NCBI GenBank assembly: GCA_905339235.1
Contig: CAJPFG010000017.1
Span: 1 to 64,000 of the forward strand
Direction of reading: 5' to 3'
Source: Phycisphaerales bacterium
Lineage (GTDB): Bacteria; Planctomycetota; Phycisphaerae; Phycisphaerales; UBA1924
Length of the DNA stretch: 64,000 nt
Shown: positions 25,437 to 33,530 of the stretch, piece by piece
Layout of the letters: each line of letters begins with the position of its first letter
How positions within the stretch are numbered: position 1 is the first letter of the stretch
Notes under the pieces: model-generated
Told to the model about the DNA's origin: nothing
What the model saw: the letters and a program-made list of their open reading frames with translations, nothing else
The model's database searches: none
Made by a program: the position numbers and the translations under genes

Positions 25437-25711
25437 TTGAGCCTCAATGATAACGGTCGTCGATATTTCTGTCGAGCCTCTGTGACCCTAATCATTACCG
25501 AACTCTTGTACCCCACTGAGTATAGGGGGACCCGAGCACATGGGCTTGAGGGGCATCCGGGAGCGCCTGCGCCAACGTTGGTGGAACTTCGGGCTTGTTC
25601 GGAGTGGCGAGGGCCCTTTGGGTCTCTGCCCCTGCCGGGCTGTGAGGCTCGCGCATCATCGCGCGGGCGCCAATCCCACGACGTGGGTGCCGAGTGCTGA
25701 ACCGTGATCAT
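25433..25711 (-). CDS. Possible small protein at head of the methyltransferase operon
   Basis: 92 aa, Arg/Pro/Ser-rich, not recognised. Two things support it: a TATA-like box (25732-25740) lies exactly 20 nt before the ATG, and its stop codon overlaps the methyltransferase ATG (ATGA), as elsewhere in this operon. Against it is a composition close to that of untranslated GC-rich DNA. It may instead be a transcribed leader. Confidence 0.4.
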   Translation of the reverse strand: MITVQHSAPTSWDWRPRDDARASQPGRGRDPKGPRHSEQARSSTNVGAGAPGCPSSPCARVPLYSVGYKSSVMIRVTEARQKYRRPLSLRLK

Positions 25712-25731
25712 GCAGACGCCAAGGCGCGCAT

Positions 25732-25740
25732 CTATATAAA
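25732..25740 (-). promoter_or_regulatory. TATA-like promoter of the methyltransferase operon
   Basis: On the minus strand CGCGCAACC then TTTATATAG, 20 nt before the ATG at 25711. Nearly identical to the box at 21320. Confidence 0.55.
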
Positions 25741-25750
25741 GGTTGCGCGG

Positions 25751-26350
25751 TCAGCCGCCCGCGCCGGCACGCACATGGCAGTAGGGGTGCCCAAGACCGT
25801 CGACGTACTCCCCGAGTGTCGAGGGCTGCTCGCGGTGGGCGGCGACGGCCCCCTCGAGCACAAGGACACCGGCTCGCAGAGCGATCGACCCGAGAGGCTT
25901 CCGCCTGATCGGATACATGTTGCCCTCCACGACTTCGTAGGCGGCTTCCCACACGGGTTGAATAGCGCGCGTGCCGAAGTGTCCTGGGGAGCGGTGCAGG
26001 AGCACTCGGTACGGCGTGGCACTCGTGGCGCTCGGTTCGCCGGAGAACCAAGTGTCCAAACGGCCGTGCAGATCCGCGGAAGGGCGGAAGACCCAAGTTT
26101 CCAGATCGGGGCTCTTGGGTGTACCGGCAGCGTGCTTTCTGAATGGCGATGGCATTCTCTCCTCGGCAATCATCGTGAGAACACGTGCGAACCCTTCGTC
26201 TCCCGACAGACGCGTCCAGGTATCCGGAGTGTCTGTGGTGGCGCCGGTGAGTGGCTTCGTGAACACGACGTGGTTGGGCAGGTAGAGGCCCGTGAGCAGA
26301 AAGTGATGGTCATAGGTCGAGACGAGGATGGAGCTTGGTCGCGGAGTCAT
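25751..26350 (-). CDS. Hypothetical protein
   Basis: 199 aa, not recognised. No signal peptide, membrane helix or metal motif is evident; aromatic and His residues are common (STYDHHFLLTGLYLPNHVVF; PYRVLLHRSPGHFGTRAIQP). It has its own promoter with both the GAGCAA..CAG and TATA-like boxes and is divergent from the first of the three paralogues starting at 26591, suggesting shared regulation. Coding appearance is moderate; the start at 26350 is supported by the promoter spacing of 21 nt. Confidence 0.6.
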   Translation of the reverse strand: MTPRPSSILVSTYDHHFLLTGLYLPNHVVFTKPLTGATTDTPDTWTRLSGDEGFARVLTMIAEERMPSPFRKHAAGTPKSPDLETWVFRPSADLHGRLDTWFSGEPSATSATPYRVLLHRSPGHFGTRAIQPVWEAAYEVVEGNMYPIRRKPLGSIALRAGVLVLEGAVAAHREQPSTLGEYVDGLGHPYCHVRAGAGG

Positions 26351-26371
26351 GACGTCCGCATGTCGGACGGG

Positions 26372-26397
26372 GTAATAAACAATCGCCTGACTTGCTC
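26372..26397 (-). promoter_or_regulatory. Two-part promoter of the gene at 26350
   Basis: On the minus strand GAGCAAGTCAG, then six bases, then GTTTATTAC, which ends 21 nt before the ATG. The first G lies 47 nt before the ATG, the same distance as in the promoters at 26544, 27400 and 28427. Confidence 0.65.
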
Positions 26398-26543
26398 ACG
26401 CGCGTGGGAACTTCCGGCGAGCGAGCGGCCGTCTGCGGCGCGAGGAGCCCCCTGATCGCACGGAGGCGGGTCCCTTACCCGAATGCAGGGAGAGGCCTCA
26501 CGCACCGGTCGCCTTCCGCAACGACGGTTCGGCGTGCCCCAAC

Positions 26544-26570
26544 GAGCAAGTCAGTTGAAGGCTTATGAAC
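26544..26570 (+). promoter_or_regulatory. Two-part promoter of the first paralogue
   Basis: GAGCAAGTCAG, TTGAAGG, then CTTATGAAC ending 20 nt before the ATG at 26591. No Shine-Dalgarno sequence follows. Confidence 0.7.
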
Positions 26571-26590
26571 TCGAGTTGATGCTCGAATCC

Positions 26591-27031
26591 ATGACAGACG
26601 AACAGAAACCTGGGTTCTACGACGAAGGCATGTGGTGGATCGGCGCGCGCGAGGAACTCGACGCGTGGAAGAAATACAAACAGCGCAAGGCCCTCGCCTT
26701 CGTTGAGCGCGGCTACTCAGTGTCCTGGTACCCCGACGGCGATAACTGGATGACCATCTACCTACCCGAGCGACTCCACGCCCGGGCGCCAGAACTGAGC
26801 GCGGAAGTCAAGGTCTACGGACGACCCTCCGAGCACGGCATTTACGGCGGCATGGTCTCCAAACTCGCGATCCTGGAACGACGAACCGATCCTCTCAAGC
26901 AAGTGTCCTCACCCGGCGACGAGGACGTGCGCACCCTGTACAACTACGACCGGGGACTCGACTTTGATCGTCTCAACGGGCACCCCGCGGCCATGCGCCT
27001 CTTCTACGCCGTTCTTGACGAACTCAACTGA
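26591..27031 (+). CDS. Unknown-family protein, paralogue 1 of 3
   Basis: 146 aa. Shares with the genes at 27447 and 28474 a block of the form W(I/L)G.REELDAWK.YK.RKA.AFVERGYSVSW, followed by PDGDNW and a C-terminal LYNYD...(L/F)YAVLDELN-like end. The family is not recognised; the N-terminal helix and the short beta strands suggest a small alpha/beta fold with a conserved acidic/aromatic surface. The ATG at 26591 is chosen because the promoter boxes lie at the fixed distance and because it aligns with the starts of the paralogues; a longer frame from 26483 would cover the promoter. Confidence 0.7.
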   Translation: MTDEQKPGFYDEGMWWIGAREELDAWKKYKQRKALAFVERGYSVSWYPDGDNWMTIYLPERLHARAPELSAEVKVYGRPSEHGIYGGMVSKLAILERRTDPLKQVSSPGDEDVRTLYNYDRGLDFDRLNGHPAAMRLFYAVLDELN

Positions 27032-27063
27032 ACTTCGAAGAGGAACGCGGCGTCTGTGCCGCG

Positions 27064-27270
27064 TCAGGGGATCCGCCGCCGCAGACGGGTGATCGAATCA
27101 CCATCGGGTTCGCGCTGCATGCACGACTCATCGCAGTAAAGCAGAGGCTCTTCAACGGGGACGATTCCCCGGGGGCCTATGACACAGCGCTGCACGCAGA
27201 GCGCGTCATGGCCGATTCTCAGCGGGCGTCCGCAGCCGCGACAGACCGTCTGCGATTCTTGATCATCCAT
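27064..27270 (-). CDS. Small zinc-finger protein
   Basis: 68 aa. Cysteines are arranged as CRGCG...LCVQRC...LYCDESC, enough for one or two structural zinc sites of the treble-clef or zinc-ribbon kind; the EPLLYCDESC end resembles small zinc proteins that mimic FmdB/DksA-like fingers. It lies between paralogues 1 and 2 on the opposite strand. A TATA-like box (27292-27300) 21 nt before the ATG supports this start over longer versions. Confidence 0.6.
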   Translation of the reverse strand: MDDQESQTVCRGCGRPLRIGHDALCVQRCVIGPRGIVPVEEPLLYCDESCMQREPDGDSITRLRRRIP

Positions 27271-27291
27271 GGGTGCTTCATGCTGGTGCCC

Positions 27292-27300
27292 AGTACATAT
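27292..27300 (-). promoter_or_regulatory. TATA-like promoter of the zinc-finger gene
   Basis: On the minus strand CCAAGGT then ATATGTACT, 21 nt before the ATG at 27270. Confidence 0.5.
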
Positions 27301-27399
27301 ACCTTGGGCCGGCTTGGTCATCCACCGGACCTGAACCAGTGATTGCGAGATCTTGGGGTTGCGATCCGCGCTGGGTCGTGGTGCCCGCAAACCTCCAAG

Positions 27400-27426
27400 G
27401 AGCAAGCCAGTCGAAGACTTTTCTAC
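27400..27426 (+). promoter_or_regulatory. Two-part promoter of the second paralogue
   Basis: GAGCAAGCCAG, TCGAAGA, then CTTTTCTAC ending 20 nt before the ATG at 27447. The TATA half is degenerate, but the upstream half and all spacings are kept. Confidence 0.6.
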
Positions 27427-27446
27427 TGCGCGAGGGTGATCTGCGC

Positions 27447-27887
27447 ATGGCCCACCCAGACGATCAGGGGTTTGAAGAGGATGGCGTACGCTGGCTTGGC
27501 ACGCGCGAAGAACTCGACGCGTGGAAGAGGTACAAGCAGCGCAAGGCCGTCGCCTTCGTCGAACGCGGCTACTCGGTGTCCTGGTACCCCGACGGGGACA
27601 ACTGGATCGAGGTCTTCCTTCCGGATCGGTTCCACGCCAGTGCGCCTGAACTGCGTGCCTACGTGAAGTTCTACGGTCATCCCTCTCCCAACGGAATCGA
27701 CGGTGGCATGGTCACCAAACTGTCGATCCATGAGACGCACAGCATGCTGACGGAGCGGCTCTTCGGTCGGGCCAAGGGCCAGACTCGCATGCTGTACAAC
27801 TTTGATCACGGCCCCGAGGTGGACCGACTCTCCGAGTCGCCCGAGGCTTCTCGCCTGTATCACGCCGTGGTCGAGGAGTTGAACTAG
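27447..27887 (+). CDS. Unknown-family protein, paralogue 2 of 3
   Basis: 146 aa, the closest relative of the gene at 26591: LGTREELDAWKRYKQRKAVA, FVERGYSVSWYPDGDNW and a C-terminal YHAVVEELN are nearly identical. Same length, same strand, separated by 415 bp that include the small zinc-finger gene. Divergence is greatest in the middle (loop after HETHSMLTERLFG). Probably a tandem duplication that carried its promoter. Function is unknown. Confidence 0.7.
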   Translation: MAHPDDQGFEEDGVRWLGTREELDAWKRYKQRKAVAFVERGYSVSWYPDGDNWIEVFLPDRFHASAPELRAYVKFYGHPSPNGIDGGMVTKLSIHETHSMLTERLFGRAKGQTRMLYNFDHGPEVDRLSESPEASRLYHAVVEELN

Positions 27888-27947
27888 ACGCCTTGTCGCC
27901 CGGCGCAGGCTCGGCTCGCGCAGCGGCGGCCACTCCACCCCCACACC

Positions 27948-28385
27948 ATGACACGCAAACCACGAATCGGCTCGATCATCTCGGGGACGCTCAGGCCCGA
28001 AGACCTGGCCACGGCCTTCGCGGATGAGTTGGAGTCCCTCGACGTGTCCGGGCGCTACCGGGCGCTCGTGGGCGAGTCGCGCACTCTTGACGCGGACTCG
28101 GACGAGGGCGCCGAGGTGCTCGGCGACCTGGAGCAGGGTCTGAACGATCTCGCGCCGCCGTACTGCTACTTCGGCGCTCATCCCGGCGACGGGGCAGACT
28201 TTGGGTACTGGGTCGATCTGGACGCCATCGAGCGAGACCGCCGCGAAGGTTCGCTCCCCAGCGGGGACTCGCTGCCCGCGGACGGATCGAGCATCGGTCA
28301 CTACCTCCACGTCTCCGATCACGGCAACCTGGAGTACTACATCTGGGATGGACGTGGGTGGCGCTCGGAATGGGGCGTGGTGTAG
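27948..28385 (+). CDS. Acidic hypothetical protein
   Basis: 145 aa, clearly acidic, not recognised. The first 40 residues include RIGSIISGTLRPEDLATAFA; the C-terminal part (YLHVSDHGNLEYYIWDGRGW) is rich in aromatic residues. It begins 60 bp after paralogue 2 with no TATA-like box of its own, so it is probably transcribed with that gene. Confidence 0.65.
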   Translation: MTRKPRIGSIISGTLRPEDLATAFADELESLDVSGRYRALVGESRTLDADSDEGAEVLGDLEQGLNDLAPPYCYFGAHPGDGADFGYWVDLDAIERDRREGSLPSGDSLPADGSSIGHYLHVSDHGNLEYYIWDGRGWRSEWGVV

Positions 28386-28426
28386 CGATGTGCTGTGGTA
28401 CGGCAACGGCATCACGCTCGCCGCGA

Positions 28427-28453
28427 GGGCAACGCAGTCGAGGGTTTATAAAC
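28427..28453 (+). promoter_or_regulatory. Two-part promoter of the third paralogue
   Basis: GGGCAACGCAG, TCGAGGG, then TTTATAAAC ending 20 nt before the ATG at 28474. Confidence 0.65.
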
Positions 28454-28473
28454 AACCGAGTCTCTCGTCGCTC

Positions 28474-28923
28474 ATGAGCAACTCCGAATCAGGCTTTATG
28501 CAGGACGGCGTGTACTGGAAGGGTACACGCGAGGAACTCGAAGTATGGACGGAATACAAACGCCGCCGGGCGCTCGCCTTCGTAGAGCGCGGATACTGCG
28601 TGGCCTGGTCCGCGGACGGCTCGAACTGGATGGACATCTTTCTCGCGGAACGGCCCTATGCCAAGAGCACCGAACTCCGTGCCGAACTCGCGCTCGCGGA
28701 ATCGCCTGGTGTCTCAACGAGATACGCCAACCGCGTCCGGGCGATCACCATGTACGAGCGGGTCCTGGCCGCCGCGTCACGTTCGAGCGGCAACCCGCTG
28801 CGATTGGTGCGTGAGGAGCGCGTCCGCATCCTCTACAACGACGGTTCTCCCCGGATCGACCTGCTCCACACCGCACCCCAGGGCACCACGCTGTACGACC
28901 TCATCATGGATGAGTTTGGATAA
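28474..28923 (+). CDS. Unknown-family protein, paralogue 3 of 3
   Basis: 149 aa. Shares with the genes at 26591 and 27447 the core GTREELEVWTEYKRRRALAF and VERGYCVAWSADGSNW plus a YNDGSPRIDLL-like segment, but is the most divergent copy, with an insertion after AESPGVSTRYANRVRAI. It keeps the two-part promoter. That the promoter and core are kept while the rest diverges suggests the three copies have taken different specificities, which is inference. Confidence 0.7.
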   Translation: MSNSESGFMQDGVYWKGTREELEVWTEYKRRRALAFVERGYCVAWSADGSNWMDIFLAERPYAKSTELRAELALAESPGVSTRYANRVRAITMYERVLAAASRSSGNPLRLVREERVRILYNDGSPRIDLLHTAPQGTTLYDLIMDEFG

Positions 28924-29020
28924 TGCGTCGGGCACGGCGGTCCTCCTGCATGAACTGCTCCGGCTGCCGCATGTCCTCATGCTTCGCCTGGCTCGCTCAA
29001 GTTCTCTTTGAGCCGATGAC

Positions 29021-29049
29021 GAAGAGAAAGCCTCGGCGAGCGCCGAGGC
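29021..29049 (-). terminator. Rho-independent terminator of the 29-31 kb operon
   Basis: On the minus strand an 8-bp stem GCCTCGGC with a 4-nt loop is followed by TTTCTCTT. It lies 25 bp after the stop of the gene ending at 29074, the last of four minus-strand genes. Confidence 0.7.
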
Positions 29050-29073
29050 GAAGGGAGGCGGGGCATGAACGCG

Positions 29074-29625
29074 CTAGGCGTCGCCCTCCCGAAGGGCGTG
29101 GTACTCGGCCATGGCGAGGGGGTGGACCGCCCCGCCGTTGGCCTTGTGCCGCCGCTTGAACGCCGGGACCACGCACCCACGCTCCTTCAGGAACGCGAAG
29201 GCGACGTTGACCTGCGTGGAGGGCAGCCCGGTGGCCGCGCGGAGGGCTTCGAGCGAGAGGGGCTTGCCGCCCGCCTCGTCGATGGCCCGCGCGACGGACT
29301 CGAACACCGCGAGCGTGCAGCGGTGCATGTAGGGCCTGCCGTTGGCGGGGATGACCGCCCGCACGAGCATGCCGTTCTCGACTCGGAACGTCTCGCCGGG
29401 GGGAGGCCCGTCGGCCGCCAAGGTCCGGCGGAGCGGCGAGCCCTCGACAATCCGCTCCAGGTCGCGCTGCGTGAGGAAGTCGGCGGCCTTCGCGTCCGTG
29501 CAGGCGGCGACCGCCCGGGCGAGGGCGAGCCACTCCTCGAGGGTTTCCATGTCGGCCCGCCGGGCCGCCAGGAGGTTGGTCCCCGCGGCCAAGACGGCGG
29601 CGAGTTGGGTGTGGTTGGGCTTCAT
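29074..29625 (-). CDS. Hypothetical protein with winged-helix-like C-terminus
   Basis: 183 aa. The C-terminal part (LSLEALRAATGLPSTQVNVA, then FAFLKERGCVVPAFKRRHKA) looks like a DNA-binding winged helix; the N-terminal part (TNLLAARRADMETLEEWLAL) is helical. Fourth gene of a small minus-strand operon that also encodes a HARE-HTH protein. Role unknown; the terminator at 29021 follows. Confidence 0.65.
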   Translation of the reverse strand: MKPNHTQLAAVLAAGTNLLAARRADMETLEEWLALARAVAACTDAKAADFLTQRDLERIVEGSPLRRTLAADGPPPGETFRVENGMLVRAVIPANGRPYMHRCTLAVFESVARAIDEAGGKPLSLEALRAATGLPSTQVNVAFAFLKERGCVVPAFKRRHKANGGAVHPLAMAEYHALREGDA

Positions 29626-29628
29626 GGG

Positions 29629-29859
29629 CTACTGCTCCTGCTCCGGCGGCCCGCAGAGGTCGAAGATGGCGGCGACGGCGAGGTTGCCGACGAGTACCTG
29701 AAGCCGCTCGTCGAGGTCCTCCATGCGCCCCGCGGCGCACGTTCGCACGAGTTCCCCGCGCGCGTGGGGGTCGAGTTCCAGAAGCGCCTCGCGCATCGTG
29801 GAGCGGTGCTGGTCGATGTGGGCCAGCATTTTCTGGACCTTCCGGTCGAGGTCGTTCAT
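29629..29859 (-). CDS. Small helical hypothetical protein
   Basis: 76 aa, acidic and helical (LDRKVQKMLAHIDQHRSTMR; MEDLDERLQVLVGNLAVAA). Spaced only 3 bp from both neighbours, so it belongs to the same transcript as the HARE-HTH gene. Not recognised. Confidence 0.65.
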   Translation of the reverse strand: MNDLDRKVQKMLAHIDQHRSTMREALLELDPHARGELVRTCAAGRMEDLDERLQVLVGNLAVAAIFDLCGPPEQEQ

Positions 29860-29862
29860 GGC

Positions 29863-30306
29863 TCAGGCCCCCTTCCCGGCGACGAAGACGCCCCGGTCGT
29901 GCTTCTTGAAGCGGGCCTTGTCGCCCTTGGCGGAAATCTCGCGGATGACGGCGGCGTACAAAGTCGCCTCGGGCGTCTTGCCGCCGGGGGTCTTCCACAG
30001 GCCCTTCTTCTCCATCTCGGCAATCATCTCGGTGGCCCGCATCGGCACCTTGCTGGCGGCGATGACCTGCGCGGCGGCGTCGAGGCAACTGACCTTCTTG
30101 GCCTTCTTCTCCTTCGGGGCCTTGGCGGGCTTGGCCGCCTTGGGCGTCTTGGCCTTCGCGCCCTTCCCGCCCTTGGCCTTGCGGGGCGGCGTCGCGGCGG
30201 CGCGGGCCCCGTTGGGGGTCCCGGCGATGCGGGCCTCGATGGCCGCGAGCGCGGCCTTGCGGGCCTTGTCGGCGATGGGGGTGGCGGACTTGGACTTGGT
30301 ACTCAT
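29863..30306 (-). CDS. HARE-HTH domain protein with lysine-rich N-terminal tail
   Basis: 147 aa. Residues ~75-145 match the HARE-HTH fold: LDAAAQVIAASKVPMRATEM, IAEMEKKGLWKTPGGKTPEA, LYAAVIREIS and FKKHDRGVF. The preceding ~70 residues are almost all Lys, Ala, Pro and Gly, like a histone-H1-type tail, and should bind DNA nonspecifically. HARE-HTH domains were described in eukaryotic chromatin regulators and in bacterial restriction or modification proteins, where they are proposed to recognise modified DNA. Two DNA methyltransferases are encoded 4 kb away, which makes a link thinkable. Confidence 0.8.
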   Translation of the reverse strand: MSTKSKSATPIADKARKAALAAIEARIAGTPNGARAAATPPRKAKGGKGAKAKTPKAAKPAKAPKEKKAKKVSCLDAAAQVIAASKVPMRATEMIAEMEKKGLWKTPGGKTPEATLYAAVIREISAKGDKARFKKHDRGVFVAGKGA

Positions 30307-30402
30307 GGCATTCTCCTGAAAGGCGTTTCGGACGACCGGGGCACGCTGCCCCGGCCAATCGCGACCCGAGCGGTGTCCCGCGCGGGCGCGTGCGGGTAGC
30401 GG

Positions 30403-30678
30403 CTAGTCGTCGTTTTCGCCGAGGCGGCTCTGGACGATGGTGACCTGGAACTCGCCGCCGTCCGCGAGGCGCAGCACCAGCCCTTCGTTGCGGGTCAGCA
30501 GCCCGGCGGCCTCGAAGGTGGTGACCGTCTCGAACCCCTGGGCGTTCTCCGCGATATCGGAGGCGATGTCGGCGAGGTCGGAGATGTCCGGGTCGTCGCC
30601 TTCATCGATCGTCTCGCGGGCGCAGACGGCGTTCTCGATGAGGTTGAGCAGCGCGTCCTGAATCTCTGCAGTGGTCAC
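30403..30678 (-). CDS. Small acidic hypothetical protein
   Basis: 91 aa, acidic (ETIDEGDDPDISDLADIASD) with a C-terminal beta segment (LRLADGGEFQVTIVQSR). The GTG at 30678 is preceded by a good ribosome-binding site (AAAGGAGAACGACC). First gene of the minus-strand operon ending at the terminator near 29021. Longer frames upstream are not supported. Confidence 0.65.
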   Translation of the reverse strand: MTTAEIQDALLNLIENAVCARETIDEGDDPDISDLADIASDIAENAQGFETVTTFEAAGLLTRNEGLVLRLADGGEFQVTIVQSRLGENDD

Positions 30679-30847
30679 GGTCGTTCTCCTTTGCGTTTGG
30701 GGTCCGTGATTGGCGGGGTGTGCCCGCGGTGGACCCATGAAGCCGTGAACGCCCCCGCATAGCAAGGCCGCATCGCGAGGAATCAGCCCGGTCAGTGCAG
30801 CATTCACACAATGGCTGTGAGACCCGGCCCGAGCACGCACTTCTCCC

Positions 30848-32971
30848 TCACGAGGGAGTGTCCTGGGCGGTGTCGGCGGTGTACGTGGGGGTGGTGGGGG
30901 AGGGCGGCGCCCACGGTTGCCACGCGGCCACCACCTCGACGCGTCCGGGCACAAGGAGGCCGGCGCGTGCCAGCGCCGCGTCCACGGCGGCCAGGGCGGT
31001 GGGGTCGGTTGCGGCCACCACGACCCGCCCGTACCCGGCCCGGAGGCCGTGCCGCACGTTGGCCACTACGTCCGAGCGCCCGGTCTCGACTTCGACGGCG
31101 ATGCTCGTAGTTCCCGAGGTGGCCACGATGTCCGCCGCACCACCAACGCGGGGTGCTTCGATGCGAACCACCCATCCCGTATCCTCGAGCCGGCGTGCGA
31201 AGACATGCTTCCAGTATGAATGCGCGATCCCCTCGCGCTGCGTGCCGGCGGGCGGCAAGTCCAAACGCCCGCGGGCCTCGCGGCCGGGACGCAGCACGAC
31301 CTTGCGGGACCGGCCCACGGGCACGACCGCCCCCTCGAGCCAGCCCTCCCGCACCAGGCGCTGCTTGATGCCATGGCCGCGGTGGCCGCTGAGGCCCAGG
31401 CGGCGGTAGCGCGCCTTCACTCCGTCCTCTGGAACGTTGACGACATCCTCGATGAAGCGGAGCTCATCCGCCTGTAGAAGCCGATCGTGACGCGGAACCC
31501 GCCGAACCCGCGCCAACTCGGCCAACTCTTGCCCCGTCCCGGCCGAACCCGCCCGTTTCTCCGCCATGAACCGGGCCAAGACCTCGTCCGTCACCGACCC
31601 CTTGTGCACATCCACCTTGGGGAAGCGCACCAGGAACGGCCGACGCCAGCGATCCTGCAGCTTGACCACGGCATGCCCCACAGAGAGCATGCCGAAGCAG
31701 CGCCGGTCGTCCACCAAGGTCGCCGCCGCAGCCCGGGCGGCGTCCGAGGGGTCCTTGAGGTTGAAGCAGAGCGTGGTGTAGGTATTCCCCAGCGCCGCGC
31801 TGGAGATGAGGTGCGGATGCTGGTCCACCACGATCATCGCGATGCCAAGCTCGCGGCACTGGCGAAGGAGCATCTCCATGACGCTCTCGTGGGTGCCGTG
31901 GGGCCGGGCGTGGAGGACGTGGTGGGCCTCCTCCACGACGATCACGAAACGCAACTTCTCGCGCTCGGTCAAGGCCAGCCGCACGTGATAAATCCACAAG
32001 CACAGGAGCGGGATGAGGAAGCGCTTGGCGCCCTGGGGCAGGGCGTCGAGCTCGACGATGCTGATCGCGTGCAGGAGGGTGCGGACCAGCGAGAGTTGCT
32101 CATGATGGCTGACTTCGGCATTGCCCGCTGATGAGACCGCTGGCGCGGAAGCCACACTGGCCTGGGTGGACGGAGCGGCGGTGGGGGAGTTGGGATCGGT
32201 GGATGGAGTGATGGTGGAGGAGTGCACGCCTGCCGGCAAAGCCCTGGAAAACTCCAAGCTTCGCAGTGCTCGCAGCGCGGAGGCCTGCCATCCTTTGGCC
32301 CGTGAATGCCCGCCGGCTCGCTCGACCTCGGCGATGAGATCGGAGAGCGAGCATGAACCTCCGGACCGTTCGTAGCAGGTACGCAGGGCGCGCTGGATTA
32401 GCCCCACGGCCCCGTCGCCCAGTGTGTACGCGGCCGCGAGTTGGTCCGCGACCAGCCCGGCATACGCCTGGGTCTCAAACCCCGGCGGGGGGACGAAGGG
32501 GTTGAAGGGGAACTCGCAGAGGGATCGCCCTGGCGTGTAGACGTTGACGTTCGATCCGAGCAACGGGATCAGATGGCGGCCCGTTCGTTTCCAGTCGAGA
32601 AACAGGAAGGGGACGCGGCGCTCGGCCAGCTGTAGGAGCAGGTGAAAGACGGCGTTGGTCTTCCCCGATCCCGAGCGGCCGAAGACGCAGATTCCCTGGA
32701 GGAACTCCCCGGATTCGAGCCCGGCGGGCCAGCGGTCCCGGTCGTACATCACGGTGCCGAGGTGGAATGCTCCCTTGATGACCCGCTGGGGAGGTAACGA
32801 GAGGAGAATGCGGTGTCTTCCGTCGCCGAGCATCCTCTCGGCGGTCAGTTGCACCTGGCGTTCGATCAGGACTTTGGTTTCGGCATCCGCGAAGGCGTGG
32901 ATCTTCAGCCAGCGCCGGACCTGGCCGGGAATCAAGGGCTCGAGAAGGCGCGAGAGCCGCTCAAACTCCAT
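30848..32971 (-). CDS. HerA-like ATPase fused to winged helix and PD-(D/E)XK-like nuclease domain
   Basis: 707 aa. Walker A GRSGSGKT at residues 98-105, Walker B LRFVIVVEEAHHVL near 365, and a sensor-like MIVVDQHPHLISS place it with HerA/VirB4-type DNA translocases. A winged helix follows (FIEDVVNVPEDGVKARYRRL, IKQRLVREGWLEGAVVPVG), and the last ~110 residues resemble a PD-(D/E)XK nuclease core (GGAADIVATSGTTSIAVEVE). The same three modules occur as separate genes at 47842-50082. Last gene of a five-gene operon with two DNA methyltransferases. The ATG at 32971 is preferred over one at 33019, which would add a Gly/Arg-rich tail overlapping the upstream gene. Confidence 0.85.
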   Translation of the reverse strand: MEFERLSRLLEPLIPGQVRRWLKIHAFADAETKVLIERQVQLTAERMLGDGRHRILLSLPPQRVIKGAFHLGTVMYDRDRWPAGLESGEFLQGICVFGRSGSGKTNAVFHLLLQLAERRVPFLFLDWKRTGRHLIPLLGSNVNVYTPGRSLCEFPFNPFVPPPGFETQAYAGLVADQLAAAYTLGDGAVGLIQRALRTCYERSGGSCSLSDLIAEVERAGGHSRAKGWQASALRALRSLEFSRALPAGVHSSTITPSTDPNSPTAAPSTQASVASAPAVSSAGNAEVSHHEQLSLVRTLLHAISIVELDALPQGAKRFLIPLLCLWIYHVRLALTEREKLRFVIVVEEAHHVLHARPHGTHESVMEMLLRQCRELGIAMIVVDQHPHLISSAALGNTYTTLCFNLKDPSDAARAAAATLVDDRRCFGMLSVGHAVVKLQDRWRRPFLVRFPKVDVHKGSVTDEVLARFMAEKRAGSAGTGQELAELARVRRVPRHDRLLQADELRFIEDVVNVPEDGVKARYRRLGLSGHRGHGIKQRLVREGWLEGAVVPVGRSRKVVLRPGREARGRLDLPPAGTQREGIAHSYWKHVFARRLEDTGWVVRIEAPRVGGAADIVATSGTTSIAVEVETGRSDVVANVRHGLRAGYGRVVVAATDPTALAAVDAALARAGLLVPGRVEVVAAWQPWAPPSPTTPTYTADTAQDTPS

Positions 32972-33530
32972 GAGGCGGGCCCCGGTCCCCCCACGCCCCG
33001 CCCCACGCCCCGCCGTCACCCCGCACCTGGCGGTGGCGCTCGATCAATCCCGCGAGGCGATCCAGCAGCACTCGCTTTCGGGTATGTAGGTCCATCGAGA
33101 TCGAACGCCGTTCCTTCGCGAGGTCGTCGAGGCGTCGCTTGAGCGACTGGCGCTGCGACTCGTTGAAGGGGTGGTTGGGGTTCTCGGTACTGACGATGTA
33201 CGGCCGGGGTCGGAAACGCAGCAGGTCCGTTCGGACCCGGCACTCCGAGCGGGTGAGGTCCCGGTCCAGATCCTCGTGGATCGACCGCATTTCCCCGAGG
33301 TGCTCGAGGACCGTTTCGATCTCACGCTCGATAGCTTGGAGTACCGGCTCGTCGGAAGTTGATCGCCTCGCCAGAAGTGCTTCGGCCTCGAGCTCCAACG
33401 GTGTGCGATGCTCGATAGCGTCGGACGCGCCCACGGGCTGCGGGCTCGTGCGGGCCGTACGCGCGCCGGGGGAGGCGGGGATGATGGGCGAGGGGGGCAA
33501 ACGGGCAGCCCTACCGGAGTTGTCCTTCAT
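32961..33530 (-). CDS. Coiled-coil hypothetical protein
   Basis: 189 aa. A Pro/Ser/Arg-rich N-terminal tail precedes a long helical region (LQAIEREIETVLEHLGEMRS; LKRRLDDLAKERRSISMDL) predicted to form a coiled coil. The ATG at 33530 overlaps the upstream methyltransferase stop by four bases and its own end overlaps the HerA-like gene by 11, so it is translated between modification and ATPase genes. It could be an adaptor of that complex; no enzymatic motif is visible. Confidence 0.7.
   Translation of the reverse strand: MKDNSGRAARLPPSPIIPASPGARTARTSPQPVGASDAIEHRTPLELEAEALLARRSTSDEPVLQAIEREIETVLEHLGEMRSIHEDLDRDLTRSECRVRTDLLRFRPRPYIVSTENPNHPFNESQRQSLKRRLDDLAKERRSISMDLHTRKRVLLDRLAGLIERHRQVRGDGGAWGGAWGDRGPPHGV

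Noticed and set aside
28997..30358. Open frame of 453 codons on the minus strand across the HARE-HTH operon
   Set aside because: Arg/Gly/Pro-rich translation; the four smaller genes in other frames have ribosome-binding sites, domains and tight spacing.
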